A stretch of DNA of 64,000 nt. Origin: Glutinoglossum americanum (lineage: Eukaryota > Ascomycota > Geoglossomycetes > Geoglossales > Geoglossaceae). Positions within the stretch are counted from its first letter, which is position 1; the number at the start of each line of letters is the position of its first letter. A program made the translations under genes and the position numbers. Location of the stretch: NCBI GenBank assembly GCA_020080175.1, contig JAGHQL010000051.1:79290-143289 (forward strand). The letters are read 5' to 3'. This document shows, in pieces, positions 21,800-34,657 of the stretch. The notes below the pieces were generated by a model that was not told where the DNA came from, ran no database searches, and saw only the letters and a list, made by a program, of their open reading frames with translations.

Positions 21800-24218
21800 A
21801 TGGCGAACAAGAGTAGATCGAACTATGGTCCATCTCCCTTTGCCGCTAAAGCGTATAACTCAACTCGTCTTCCCGATTTCGACCACGAATTTATTGACGA
21901 AACCGACCTTGACGAGTTTGCAAAGGCGCTCTCTGCTCCTGAAAATACAGCCGATGAAGCTTCTCCCTCCGGCTCTAGGTTCATCACTGCTTTGAATGAT
22001 TGGAGCCCTGTCTATCAACGCGTCCGGGGACGTCGAAAAGTAGGATCTCGCAAGCGCCGGCGAGGCAAGGATGAAACTCGGGAGGGGTTTGTATACATAT
22101 TACTGAAGTGGCCGTTGCTGGTCGTGGTACTCGGATGGATTGTTATACTAGGGCTGTTATACCTCCTCACACGGCTATATATTTACCTATACGAGCATTT
22201 CGTGGCTTGGCGCGGGCGTCGAGAACAGTTTAGGCAGAATCTCCAAAGGACTACAAATTACAAAGACTGGGTAGAAGCAGCCCAGGAGCTAGACGCATTT
22301 TTAGGCAATGAAAGCTGGAAGCAGAAAGATGAATATGCTTATTACGATTATACGACGTTGAAACGGGTAAAGGAGGATTTGAGGAGCATGAGATTGGAGG
22401 CGGAAGAAGAAGAAAACGGTGGGGTCGATGGTATTGGGAGGAAGAGAACTATTGATGCCCTGAAAAGTCTGGTGGAGGCCTGTGTGAAGAGTAATTTCGT
22501 GGGAATTGAAAACCCCAGGCTTTACAGCGAGACATATTATGGAACAAAGAATCTGGTCCAAGGCTTTGTGGGTGAAGGTGGGCTACGAGTCTTGGGGGCA
22601 TAGGTGTGCGGTAACCTGGCTAACTAACAAGTAAATAGTGGAATCTTCCCTGTCTCTGCTCGTTCGTACGCGGCAGCTTACACAGGATGATAAACGTCTC
22701 CTATTTAAACACCTTCACACGAATTTTGGCCGTACCGCGCTCTGCCTCTCTGGTGGCGCGTCCTTCGCCTATTATCATTTCGGAGTCTGCAAGGCTCTTC
22801 TAGATGCGAACCTCCTTCCAGAGGTTATTACTGGCACTAGTGGTGGAGCCCTTGTAGCGGCTCTTGTCGCCACTCGTACAGACGATGAACTTAAAAAACT
22901 ACTTGTTCCCGCGCTTGCGGGACGTATTACGGCTTGCCATGACGACTTCTCGACTTGGTTTCGCCGGTGGTGGCGAACAGGCGCACGCTTCGACGCTCTC
23001 GACTGGGCTCGCCGTTGCAGCTGGATGACACGAGGCTCCATGACTTTCAGAGAAGCATACGAGCGTACAGGACGAATCCTCAACGTCACCTGTGTACCCT
23101 CAGATCCGCACTCGCCGACTATTCTCGCGAACTATCTCACTTCTCCTAATTGCGTTATATGGAGCGCCGTTCTTGCCTCCGCTGCGGTACCGGGCATCCT
23201 TAACCCTGTTGTACTCATGATGAAAACGCATGACGGCACTCTCGCACCATACAGTTTTGGCCACAAGTGGAAGGATGGCAGCCTACGAACGGACATCCCC
23301 CTGAAGGCTCTCAACCTTCATTTTAATGTCAATTTCAGTATCGTCTCTCAGGTTAACCCACACATTAATCTTTTCTTCTTTAGTAGCCGTGGCAGTGTTG
23401 GCCGGCCTGTTACTCACCGCCGTGGTCGGGGGTGGCGTGGTGGATTCCTGGGCAGCGCCATCGAGCAGTATCTTAAACTTGATCTAAATAAATGGTTGAA
23501 AGTATTACGACATCTAGAGCTACTTCCTCGTCCCTTGGGTCAGGACTGGTCGGAGATCTGGCTGCAGAAGTTCTCAGGTACCATCACTATCTGGCCGAAA
23601 TCTACCCTTAGCGACTTTTACTATATCTTGAGCGACCCAACTCTTTCCAGGCTAGCAAGGATGCTGCAAGCAGGCCAACAATCTACGTTCCCAAAAATCC
23701 AGTTCATAGCCAACCGCATGGTGTGCGAGCGGCTCGTGGAGGAAGGTCGGCGCTCTACGGCTCCACAGACGCTGGACGGCATCGAGAGCGTAAGTGAAGA
23801 AGATCCACAGACTTTGCTGCGGCGACGTGGTGGTCGAGAAAGTCACCCCGTCGTCGCATCTCCACCCCTAGGAGGTGTGGATGTAGTGGCAGAGAATGAC
23901 CAAGACGCCGCATCATCACCAACTCTTCGTGAGCGGCTTGATATGTGGCGTCAGCGCCTATCGGGTGGCTCCCGACCACAACATCGGAGAGGGAGCGGCG
24001 CGAGTAGCATCATTCAAGAGATTGGGAGGCAGAGTAGGGTCTTCTTGGTGGATGATTCGGAAGGGGAGACAGGGCAGAGCGAGGATGATGGTGGCCCAGA
24101 TAGCTCAGGTAGCGCCATTGAAGATGGATGGGAAGACGAAGACGGATTTGATGACGAGAAATTGGAGATGGAGGAGGGGGATACTGGAAGATTTGAAAAG
24201 GGAACAAAGCTCGACTAG
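21800..24218 (+). CDS. patatin-like phospholipase / lipid hydrolase, membrane-associated
   Basis: Two exons, 21800-22577 and 22639-24218, join in phase as VGE-VESSLSLL for 785 residues. A hydrophobic segment (WPLLVVVLGWIVILGLLYLL, about residues 104-123) probably anchors it to a membrane. The patatin domain has the oxyanion loop LCLSGGASFAYYHFG, the nucleophile S327 in GTSGGA and the acid D472 in KWKDGSL: the Ser-Asp dyad is intact. The order matches the fungal Tgl3/4/5-related patatin proteins that act on triacylglycerol or phospholipid. The C-terminal 150 residues are acidic and disordered, ending FEKGTKLD. Substrate cannot be told from sequence. It converges on the next gene with 229 bp between stops. 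Confidence 0.88.
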
Positions 24219-24447
24219 GAGCGCATTGTGGAGTCGTAATCCTTTCCCTATAAGCGGCATCCTTGTAGGCGTTGCATAAACTGCTCATTTACGACAACCA
24301 TACTTGCACTTTACTTTCTAGATATCTTATAATTGAACGAGTCTAGCGCTAGGGGTATAGTTCGAATGGCAATTCGAACTAGTGTCCAAACGGGCCTCGG
24401 AGGTTCGTGCCATGCGGATGGCAACAGAGAAATAGTATACAAGACAC

Positions 24448-25483
24448 CTAGCTTCGCGCCGCAGAAACCAATCCCCCACTTATAGTTTTGCCCCTGACGA
24501 TTCGATCTATCCCTTTCCCTTCATCCAGCATCCACCCACCCTCACGATCTAGTCGCCAAACCCCTGATTTCCCCTCAACCTTAACCTTCACAAATCCTTC
24601 CCGACTCCAGACCCGAACTAGAGTGCGCATCAACTGCTTTAAAAAGTGCCAAAAGTGCCGGAAGGGCGCGGTGGGGATCTTCGAACGCTCAATTTCGCGC
24701 TGCCTGGCTTCCTGGGCCGCGGCCTCACGGCGTTGCGCGGGTGTTAGGGGCGCGGGGAGAGGGTGGAAGAGGGGAGTAGAGAGGCTGATAGAGGCTGAGG
24801 GGACGAGGATGTTGCGGGGTGGGAGGAAGGGAAGGGGAATTATGCGGCGGAGATCGAGGCGGATGAGGAGAGGGGATGAGGTGGGAGTTTTAGTTCTAGC
24901 AAGGGTGGAGGGAACAGCATGAATTGCTTTGATTAATCTGCCCGCCATCTTAGCTCCTTCTATCTAGGACAAACGACATCTCTCCCGCAACGATCACATA
25001 CCTCGACGGCCCCAGCATTAGCCATGTCCCCAAACACGCCATAGCGAAGCAGACACCTCCGAACGTAATGGGGACCCATGCGGAGATATCTGACGGCACA
25101 TGGATGTAATTCGCATTGAAGTTATAGCCAGCGTAGGCGAGGCAGAAGAATCCGAATGCGTAAGAACCAAGGATGTAGGTTGCGTGGGATGGCGCTTGGT
25201 AGAGGAGCGTTGGGGAGGGGCGGAGAGCTAGGGTCGAGGTGAAAGATTGGTAGGTCTTTAGTGGTGGAATTACGGGGAGTGAGATAGGGACTTTATAGAC
25301 GGGAGATTTGGCGGTGACCTTTTTAGGGGGTGATTTTTTGGAGGCTTTGCAGAGGGGTGCCCTGACTGAGAGTAGACGTGCGGTCTGGGGTAATTGGAAT
25401 ATCAGGGAACGATAGTGGGGAGCTGGTGAAGAGCGGATTCGCAGATGAGCGAAGCCAATGCTGCCCCGGGAGAAGGCGGACAT
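24448..25483 (-). CDS. two-membrane-span protein, probably mitochondrial, function unknown
   Basis: Two exons, 25483-25002 and 24937-24448, joined through a 64-nt GTATGT...GGGCAG intron in phase (LGPSR then LIKAIHAVP), give 323 residues. Without this intron the region would read as two separate frames of 177 and 166 codons. The N-terminus is basic and serine-rich (SSPAPHYRSLIFQLPQTARL), as in an import signal. Two membrane spans follow: THATYILGSYAFGFFCLAYA and WVPITFGGVCFAMACLGTWL, with a conserved-looking short loop. The C-terminal half has an Ala/Glu/Arg-rich helix and a small beta-like end (FVKVKVEGKSGVWRL). It faintly resembles the TMEM223/TMEM70 class in layout, which I cannot confirm. 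It shares a 334-bp divergent promoter with PDX1. Confidence 0.7.
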
Positions 25484-25817
25484 TTCTGAGTCGATTGGGT
25501 TTAGCAGTCACATTTATAGAGTATACTCGAGCTCCATACCGTTCAGCAAACTTGGGTATCCAAGCAATTTCTACGCTTCTGATGGCTATCACTGAGAACT
25601 GCGCGTTGGGCGTTGGGTCGAAGAGTACGGGATTCTGAAGATCTAGCCGATGCGCGGCTAGCACTCCTGACTTAACTACGCGCTGCTAGTAGGCGCCCCC
25701 ACCAAAATTTGGCCCAACTAACTTTTAAGCGTTCGCCGAGACGAGTGACCTTGAATCCCTCCAGAATAGACTTGACGATACCACGTTCATAGTCACCAAT
25801 CCAATTCAGCGGCAGCC
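25484..25817. promoter_or_regulatory. divergent promoter, two-span protein / PDX1
   Basis: Only 334 bp separate two divergent start codons, both of genes with mitochondrial-type leaders, so they probably share control elements. No specific site is claimed. Confidence 0.55.
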
Positions 25818-27366
25818 ATGGCATCTTTTGTCGCAGTGTACAGGCTGTCGGCAAGAGTTGCTGGTGGTCAATTGAAGAATCCTATTGCTGCACGAGGTTG
25901 GTTGCTCGAGTCGGTGTCGTTGAAGCTTTCGAGAGAGCTATCACTAATGGGTCAAATCTTCGAATAGGCCTGCGGACTTCAGCGTCGAATTTGGCTGCGC
26001 AGAATTTCATGATGCCTGCCATGTCACCGACGATGACGGAGGGTAATATTAGTACTTGGAAGATAAAGGAAGGTATGGAGCCTTATCGATTCATGACGGA
26101 TTTCTACAACAGATAGTAGGGTAGAATCCTAATGTGTGATACGTTTTTCAAGGGGAGTCATTCTCGGCTGGCGATGTTCTCCTCGAAATCGAGACCGACA
26201 AAGCGCAGATGGACGTTGAGGCTCAGGAAGATGGCAAGATGGCTAAGATTACAGTAGGTCCATGCCCGTTAAGGGACACGAGAGATGAATTGCTTATTGT
26301 ATCATAGCAAGGTGACGGAACCAAGGGCGTCAAAGTTGGCTCCCGAATCGCCGTGATCGCTGATTCAAATGACGACCTCAGTACTCTCAGAATACCATCA
26401 GAAGAGCCTACATCCATCCCTTCACCACAAGAGGAGTCTTCAACCCTGGACCGGGCGAGGACTTCCGAGTCACAAGCCGGAGCGTCCCCAACCTCCAAAC
26501 CGCCGTTCCAGAAATCTGCTGCTTCTGAGGCCACGAGTCAAGGCTCGATCGGTACCCCATCGAAACAACGCCTCCCTCTCCTTCCATCAGTGGCTCACCT
26601 CCTCCAATCGCATAGCCTCCCCACCTCAGAAGCCGACAAGATCCCTGCCACGGGACCAAAAGGTCGCCTCCTAAAAGGTGACGTCCTTGCATATGTGGGT
26701 AGCGTCTCATCTACATATCCCAAATCGCTCTCCGACAACATCACCTCTCGCGGACATCTCGACCTAAGCAATATCAAGCTCAGCCCCGCCCCGGTACAGC
26801 AGAAACCCACCGCTCAGGCGACCTCCCCGCCGCCGCCACAGGAGAGCAAAGTTGGTGTCTCTGTGAACTTCTCCGAAGTCATGAAAGTTCAACAGCGCAT
26901 CGAGCGAAAGCTTGGCATCTGCATGCCTCTTAGCACCTTCATCGCACGCGCAACCGACATCGCGAACGATGATCTCCCCTTGCCCTGCAATGCGAAGCCG
27001 TCGCAGGACGACTTGTTTAATCAAATACTCGGCCTTGATGCATTAATGTCGAAGACGGCGCGCGGGAGCTTCACGCTGCAGGTTACCGCGCTACCTACTT
27101 TATCGACTGGGTTGGCGCCGAAACCGAGCAAAGGAACTACAACTACAGGAAGCGGGGATATTATTGACATCCTCACCGGGTCCGTATCCCGCAAGACCAC
27201 CGCAGCTAGATCGATGGACCATGTCATAGTTCCCTCTTCTGCCCATGCAGCAACAACTAATGTAATCTCCGTGATGGTGCCTGCAGGGGATGAGAGGCGC
27301 GGCCGTCTGTTTCTGGGAAGGGTAAAGGCATATCTGGAGTCCGAGCCTGGGAGGCTGGTATTGTAG
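25818..27366 (+). CDS. pdx1: pyruvate dehydrogenase complex protein X (E3-binding protein)
   Basis: PDX1 anchors dihydrolipoamide dehydrogenase (E3) to the E2 core of mitochondrial pyruvate dehydrogenase. Four exons, 25818-25896, 25968-26072, 26153-26253 and 26308-27366, close in phase for 447 residues. The leader [20 protein letters not shown] fits mitochondrial import. The lipoyl domain starts [17 protein letters not shown] and carries the lipoylation lysine in [11 protein letters not shown] Ser/Pro linker leads to the peripheral subunit-binding domain ([20 protein letters not shown], then [16 protein letters not shown]). The C-terminal region is short and lacks the HxxxDG motif of active acetyltransferases, so it is protein X rather than E2. 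It converges on SMC1. Confidence 0.9.
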
Positions 27367-27784
27367 TTTTAGTGGCTAGGGGGGTGGATGTCCGAATATT
27401 ATTATTAGGTTCTTGGCTTGATTCGAGCTGGGAAATGGCCCGTGGCGTAATAGGCCTTATGTAGTATAGTCTACCCGTCCTTTACATAGATAGATTTTCT
27501 CTTAGGGCATGACAGGCTCCTTTTGATTTATCTTTTTAATCCGCCTTTAATTAATTGAGGATAGCTCGTAAGATCTGGAAAAACCATAACAACTTCATCT
27601 TTATTCATACATAGGAGGAAATTACCTTATCCCACTAGATCCTGCTTTCCCCCTTTTGATTGGCAAGAGTTGGCTGACTGCTGGGCTAGATGATGACATC
27701 CCTTAGCCCTCCTCCAGATGCCGTATCACAGTTAAACCCTAGAGGAACTCCCTTTGATAAGAAATAGGATAAAGATGAACATAT
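27367..27784. other. convergent 3' flanks of PDX1 and SMC1
   Basis: 418 bp between two convergent stop codons. It holds both terminators; nothing else is visible. Confidence 0.5.
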
Positions 27785-30700
27785 CTATCTAGACGGTTTC
27801 CCTATCCGCTCGGCCATTTCATATTTCCGCAGCTTGACATAATATCAGCACCCTAACGAATTTGAAAAAAAAGGGAAGGGTAGGTAACTCACATCCAAGG
27901 TCAAAGTCTTACTTGAATTCGCCCCCTGATCCCTATAAACCCCCACCAACGACTCGCTAGCCTGAAACAACCCCGTCTTCAACGAAATGACAATAAACTG
28001 CATCCCGGGTCCCGCATGCTCCTGGATGTAATTCGCGATCTTGGCGACATTCGCATTGTCAAGCGCAGCATCTACTTCGTCGAGCACAAAGAAGGGGGAG
28101 GGCTGGTAGGAGTGTACTGCGAAGAGGAGGGCAAGTGCAGCCATAGTCTTTTCACCGCCGGAGAGGTGTTCCATGTCTCGGAAACGTTTTAGGGGGGGCA
28201 TGGCGTGGTATTTTATTCCAGAGAGGTAGGGTTCGTCGGAGTCTTCGATGTCAAGGTAACTGGTGAGAGGTTAGTTAAAGAAGGTAAAGGGGGTCCGGAT
28301 GGGGGGGTGGCTTACGCTTGCCCTCCTAGTGGGAAAGTAGAACTACGAGTTAAGTCCTTGTAGACTTGGCCAATCTGCTCTGAGATATGCGAAAAGGCCT
28401 TGTTAAACAACTCGAACCGCTTCTCCTTGACAGCCTGGAACTCGTCCTTTGCCTTTTTTGCGGATTTCCTCGCCTCTTCAAACTCCTTTTCGAAAGTCTT
28501 TACTCGGTTCTCAACTCCTTCCAGGCGCTCTATGGCCCGCATATTTGGCGCCATTTTATCTAGCTCACTTGCCAGGGTGCTTATTTTTTCTTGTAGCTCC
28601 TCATCGAGTTTCTCATCCGCATTCTAGAATCGCTGTCAATACTAGCTTCGTATAGTGCCGTGGGATAAGCTAGACTTACCTCTTTCAAGTCGTCATCGAG
28701 GTCGTCAAAATCAACCTCAATACCGTAATCCTGCACCGTTACTGTCGGTAGCGCGCTAGAGTTCGGATCGTCGATATCCATCTCGTCCGCATCCACCTGC
28801 AATAATTCGTCCACAGGTAGGCGATCTAAACCAGCCGATTCTTCCAATAGAGGAATGTCGATCTCCTCGAGTTTGCACCGTCGTAGAAGCGCATATCTCC
28901 CCGCCGCGTTCCGCTGGATCTCTGCCTCCAAACCGGACACAGCCTTGAGTGTATCTTCGGCCTCTTTGTTCCGCTTCTGTACTTCTCGGCGCTGTTCAGC
29001 TACCTTTTCGGTCTTCTGTGAGTACTTCGCCTTCTCTCGCTCGAGCTGCTCTTTCAGCTGTTCCAATTCCGCGTTCAGGTTATCCAACTCATGTTGAATC
29101 GATTCCTTCTCGGATTCAAGATCTGAGACGAGCCTTTTATCCCTCAGAGCCTGAGCCTCCAGCGTCTTAATACGATCCTTTGTCGTCTGCAACCTTTGCA
29201 TCTCGAAGCTTAATTGATTCTCTAGCCTGCTCTTCTGTGTGGTAAATTCTAGTTTCTTTTGCGCAGCCTCTTGCTGTAGCGAACCCTGCTGAGCTTCATA
29301 CGCCCGAATGTTATCGTACTTAAGTCGCCGGCAAAAATCTGCAAATATCTCGTCCTCCACCTCACCCACAGCGTCCTGAAACTCCTTCAGATTCTCCTTA
29401 AGGTTCTCTAGCTCCTGCGACTTTTCCTCGTATTTGGGTTTCATCTCCTTTAGGTTCCTTTTGGCGAAGTCGAGCTCCTTCTTTTTGCTGGCTAGGTTCC
29501 TCTCTAGGGCCTTAATCTCTTCTCTGGCGTGGGCCAGCCTCTGCTCGAGCCCAGTTAACTCCCCCTGAAGTGCCTCCTCTGCTGCTCCTCTCCTATTGCC
29601 TTTTGGTAGAGCTGCCAACTCACCAAGCAATCTATCTTTCAGCTTCCGTAGGTTCTCCACTTCCGCGTCTTCCCACCGCCTTGCATTCTGTTGGCCTGGT
29701 CCTTTACCTCCAGTCATTAAACCAGCCTTATGGATGATCGTGCCATTCAATGTCACGGCTTTGACTTGCACACCCTTCTCATAGCAAATATATTTGGCAA
29801 TATCGAGGTCATCGCAGACAACAGCATTGCCACAGGCGTAAGACATAGCACGCTCAAGCGAGGCATCGTACTCAATTGTGTCAATAGCTAGCCGCATCCC
29901 GCGATGCATGCCCTTGAGGTTCGAGTTGACAGGCTGCACCTGGATAGTGTCCAAAGGAATAAAAGTAGCCTGACCAGCCCGCTGATCTCGGAGGTACTGA
30001 ATGCAATCCTTGGCGGTCTTCTCGTTGTCTACAACCACTGAATCAAAATGGCGTCCAAGGACTGTGCTAACAGCATCTCCATATTTCTTCATCTTTGGCC
30101 TGCAAAGCTCGCCGATCCTACCCTTAACCCCAGGGAAAATGCGCTTCAAAGCTGCAATGGTCTCCTTCATTCGAATTTCCCTGTCGTTCTGTCTTCGGCC
30201 ATCGTCGGCTTCAAGAAGAGAACTAAGAACTGCCTGAAGTTTCTCATCAAGCTCTGTCTGTATCTGTGCAGTACGTAGGCGTTCGGAAGTTAAGCTGTTG
30301 AACTCCTTCTTCTTCGCGTCCATATCTTTGGAGGATTGGTCTATTAGGATGCGGGCATCTTGCTTTCTCTCATTGATGTCGCTCATTTCCCCCTCCAATT
30401 TCCGGACCTGCCATTGAATGGCTTCAACTTTGCTCTTCAAGCTATTTACCGTTTCTTCATCAGTTCTCTGTTGACGTATTAGATTGTCAACCTTGGTCTG
30501 GTTAGCTGAAGTCCGTTTATTGACTTCTTCTCTGAGTTTGTTGTATTCTTGTAGATCCGCTTCGTCCAATTGCCGCCCCTCCTTCTTGGCAAGCTTTTTC
30601 CACTCCGCTTCCCATTTAGCTTGAGCCTTTTCAACAACACCGTGGTCCTTTTTGAGTTGGTCAACGGTGTGAGATTGACTATCCTTCTCTTTCTTTATCT

Positions 30701-31901
30701 CAGCAATTCGCGTGTTGCATCTTTTTACGTTCTTTCCCGCAATCTCAATCTTTTCGTCAACAGGTACAAGTCCATTCTCCTTCTCTTCGATTTCCTTTTC
30801 TTTTCTCTTAATAGATCTCTCGACCTTGCCCACATCTCTGCCCACCCTCGCCTGCTCTTTCTTGGCATCTTCGAGTCCCCTCTCGTACTTTTCAAGTCCG
30901 CGACGGAATTCTTTTAGCTCCTCTTGGTGTTTCTGAATTTCTGCACCGGATTCTTCCATCACGCGTTGGAAGTGAAAGAGTTTCCAGAGAATATGCGTCA
31001 CGATGGCCTGATCCCTCTCATCGGCCTTTTTAGCGTAGTTTTCTGCTTCTCTCTTCTGTTCTTGATATTGCTTGACCTCTGAATTTATACCTCGTCGGCG
31101 AGTCATGGCATAAAGTTGATGCTCAAGAGTTTGTTCCTGTGAATCCTTAAGCCTCTCATATTCGGCCTTGTACTCTAGGCTGCCGGAGATTTGTTCGATC
31201 AGTCGTGTAAGATCAGACGGCTTCTGCGATGCGATAGCCTCTACGTCGCCCTGGAATACAAGAAAGTTCCGCGCTTTTATGAGAATATTTTCTGCCTCCA
31301 AAGCCTCATTATACTGAGCAGCGGCCACGACGCGGTTGTTGATGCGGTACTCGCTAGCCCCCTGGCTTGTTATTGTGCGCTTCCATTGCTGTTCATCTCC
31401 AGCATCGTCTTCATAGACGGCCATTACCCACGCGCTTTTGGGGTCGTTACGCTCAGGTTGGCTACGCTGAGTGTCATTTTGTGTGCCTTCTCCCTCAAAA
31501 TCATTATCACCATCTTCGTTGGCGTGACCATTAGTACCAGGGGCAGTGGCAGAACCATCGCCATTAATAGTTGAAGTCCGCAAAACGCGACCGCGATAGA
31601 CAAGATCTCGAAGGTGGGACGAACGTAAATGCGACGACTTTATGCCCAAGACGAACGAAATAGCGTCCATCCTGTTTAAACGCAAGTCAGTGCTCCATCA
31701 GACCAAGCCGGTAGGAGGAAGCGCACGAATTTGATTTTCCAGAGCCATTGGGACCAATAATGGACGTGAAGTACGAGTCGGCGAAGAGAAGAGTATGGTG
31801 ACCTTTGTAGGATTTGAAATCTAGGCTACATTAATAGTAGCCTGCCAAAGTAGGCGGTTTCGGGACTTACTAAAGAGTTCAAGGCGCATCAATTTCCCCA
31901 T
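27785..31901 (-). CDS. smc1: cohesin ATPase subunit SMC1
   Basis: Smc1 pairs with Smc3 in the cohesin ring that holds sister chromatids. Six exons, 31901-31871, 31820-31727, 31671-28680, 28623-28316, 28259-27893 and 27832-27785, all close in phase to give 1279 residues, normal for the family. It starts MGKLMRLELFNFKSYKGHH; Walker A is GPNGSGKSNS, built across the second junction. Two long coiled coils flank a hinge that begins near FPGVKGRIGELCRPKMKKYG. The ABC signature HLSGGEKTMAALAL and Walker B FFVLDEVDAALDNAN are intact. It ends LRKYEMAERIGKPSR. Divergent from GPC1 over 575 bp. Confidence 0.96.
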
Positions 31902-32476
31902 CTTGTGTTCCCTCCCTGGGGGAGTAAGAAGCACCGGAACAAGGTTGGAATTTCGCAGAGACAAGAATATGCAGGCTTAGCGACGCATTGATGGTGGAAA
32001 CGTTATACTCATGCGCCGATGGTCTCTGTTGTACCTCGTTGTTTTTAGTGATATCAAAACGCGACCAGATGTGTGTTGGTGTGAAGTGCGCGCCGCGTTC
32101 TGTTCATCCCACGTGACCTGGCTTGCTTCGTGCATGACCTTTTTTTTGTCCCAACTCTACCGCTTCCAGACCTTCTGACCGTCTCTTAGGACCATCTAGG
32201 CAGCCAACCAATTCTCCGTAAAGCACCACGACCTTCCTCTAACCACCCGTATCATAGGAATCTTGCTTGGATACGCGCCTTTACCTAGGCTCTGCTGCAT
32301 TCACTCTATCCATCAGTGTCTATGCTTATCCCACGATAACAACGGAGATCCTCTGCGCCAATTAGTCCCGCATGCTTGATGCTTGATCATCGTCGAAAGA
32401 CAACTAGCATCTATCACCTGGCTTCTTACAAGGGCATAACATCTTCAAGTTGGTTTCTAATAAGTTGTCGATCAAG
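31902..32476. promoter_or_regulatory. divergent promoter, SMC1 / GPC1
   Basis: 575 bp between two divergent starts. An ACGCGA at 32059-32064, 158 bp upstream of the SMC1 start, fits a relaxed MluI-box pattern (ACGCGN) used by MBF-type G1/S factors. That role is inferred from yeasts. Confidence 0.45.
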
Positions 32477-34189
32477 ATGTCAGGCACCATAAATATGCAG
32501 AAGTCCGAACCTGAGCCTAACCCAGGACACGACACTCTCTCGGCGCCGGACATGTCAAGAACACCTACGAATGAGTCATCATCCTCAATAGATGAAGCAA
32601 CTCCTACGAGCAGCATAAAGACGCCCAATATATTTTCCTCATCGCCATCTAGCCCCCTACTCGCACCGCAATTGACCAGGAACTCCTCTTTTTCTGGAAG
32701 TAGCTCTTTTCAGGAAGATTGGGATGCATTCCCTCCCTTAGATCGGTTGACTGTCTTCGACATACTCGACAATCTCGCACTTCCCCAACGCTTAGAGAGG
32801 CTTCAGAATAAGCTCTCAATGCAGACCGAGAAGATGCGCCGACATCGTGAAAGGATAAAGATGAGTGGAAACAACGTCAAGGACAGAGTGGTGGAAGAAT
32901 GGCGCAGGAGAATTCCGCCGTCTGCAGACGAGCAGCTAGAAAAGTACAGGAAGAAGATGAACAGCAGCGTTGAGCGCCTTGGGCAACGGTGGAATGATGC
33001 GAAAGTGGTTTCAACTCGGGAGAAAGTTGCCTTCATCGCCGGAGTGTTAAATATCTTTATAAGTGGTTACCTTATTGGTGCCTACCCGGACTGGTTCCAT
33101 ATCTGGTACACTGTTCAGTTTGTTTACTTCATGCCCCTGAGATATTACACTTACCATAAGAGGGGATATCATTACTTCCTCGCAGACCTTTGTTACTTTG
33201 TCAACGTATTGGCGTTGCTCAGTATTTGGATATTTCCAAATTCGAAGAGGTTGTTCATCAGTACATATTGCTTAGCATTCGGAAATAATGCTTGGGCTAT
33301 TGCTATGTGGAGAAACTCCATGGTCTTCCATTCAATCGATAAAGTCACTAGGTACACACACCCTCTTGACGGGGTCCCGTTATTTCTAGGATGGGGTGGA
33401 ATCAGTTACTAACAGTGTCGTAGTCTAATGATTCACATTATGCCTCCCGTTACCCTCCATTGTATGGTCCACCGGATTGAACCACTGATGCAGCAAGCAA
33501 GATTCCCCGCCATCTACACCATCAAATACAGCTCGCCAAACAGCAAAGAGCACTACTCTCTGGTGTCAATGGTTCTATGGGCTACATTACCCTATCTTCT
33601 CTGGCAACTCAGCTATCACTTCTTTATAACAATGCGACGACGAGCACAAATCGCCGCCGGCCGCCCTACTAGTTTCACATGGCTCCGGAAATCATACTCT
33701 AAAAAATGGATTGGCCGGCTGGTCCTCTCACTACCAGAGTCGTTCCAAGAGTTCGCATTTATGCTAATCCAATATATATATGCCGTCCTTACCATGCTGC
33801 CTTGCCCTCTCTGGTTCTGGTACCGCTGGCCTAGCGCAGTCTTTCTCTTTGCGTTGTTCGTTTGGTCCATCTACAACGGCGCGACATATTACATTGACGT
33901 GTTTGGCACGAGGTTCCAGAAGGAACTGGAGTTGCTCAAATCTGATGTAGCTAAGTGGCAGAGCTCCCCAGAAGTCCGCACAAGCCCGCCACTTGCGCCA
34001 AGTGCGATCAAGACCGAGCCAGGAGATTCTCCCGCACCCCAGCCACTTGGCCCGGGTGCAACAGGGGGCATACATGAGACCCCTGTTGATAGTTCTGGAG
34101 TAGACCATATCCCCTTGCTAGATGGGAAGGACGGTGCCACGGGAACAGACGTTGGCGAGGCGAGAGAGCGGAAGAAAACAGTTGCCTGA
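32477..34189 (+). CDS. gpc1: glycerophosphocholine acyltransferase (Gpc1, DUF2838 family)
   Basis: Gpc1 re-acylates glycerophosphocholine to lysophosphatidylcholine in membrane lipid turnover. Two exons, 32477-33351 and 33424-34189, join in phase as DKVTS-LMIHIMPPVTLHC, giving 546 residues. After a Ser-rich N-terminus and a coiled helix (LQNKLSMQTEKMRRHRERIK) come about eight membrane spans, including VAFIAGVLNIFISGYLIGAY and YIYAVLTMLPCPLWFWYRWP. The segments FVYFMPLRYYTYHKRGYHYF and AMWRNSMVFHSIDKVT are characteristic of the family. The cytosolic tail is Pro-rich. The first in-frame ATG is at 32477. Confidence 0.9.
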
Positions 34190-34657
34190 CGGGTAGTCAG
34201 CGGGGCAACATGGGGCTACAGATGAGGGACTCGGATGCGCAGAGGCTTAATCTGTACTCATATTTTTATGTAGGTTTATACTATGTCTTGGTTTCCTACG
34301 AGCCAGGTCTAATTATTAAATGCCTTTAACCTTTCTTTCCGAGGCTTTGTCTTATCTCACGACAGATAATGGGTGGACTATACTGTGGTTCAAAGGCGTT
34401 GGGAGGGATCCGTGTAATCTAAGTGTTATGGGCTATGAATACCACAGCTATGCGCATTATGGGAATTGGGTACAATAGAGATCGCTGGGTTTGGGAGTTC
34501 CACTTTGTGGTCTCTGATTTATGGGTACGGCCGTTGTACGCGGTAGAGGCATTGATTAATTATGATTTGATGGAAACCCAAAGACCTACAAGGAAAACTA
34601 CGCGCAACCTAGAACGCCATCTATATACGCCTTAAAAATCAAGGCCATATGCTCTCT
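34190..34657. other. convergent 3' flanks of GPC1 and PRI2
   Basis: 468 bp between convergent stops. The 70-codon frame at 34423-34635 has no support. Confidence 0.5.

Noticed and set aside
32450-32476. nine-codon extension of GPC1 upstream
   Set aside because: It begins at a TTG; the first ATG is 32477.
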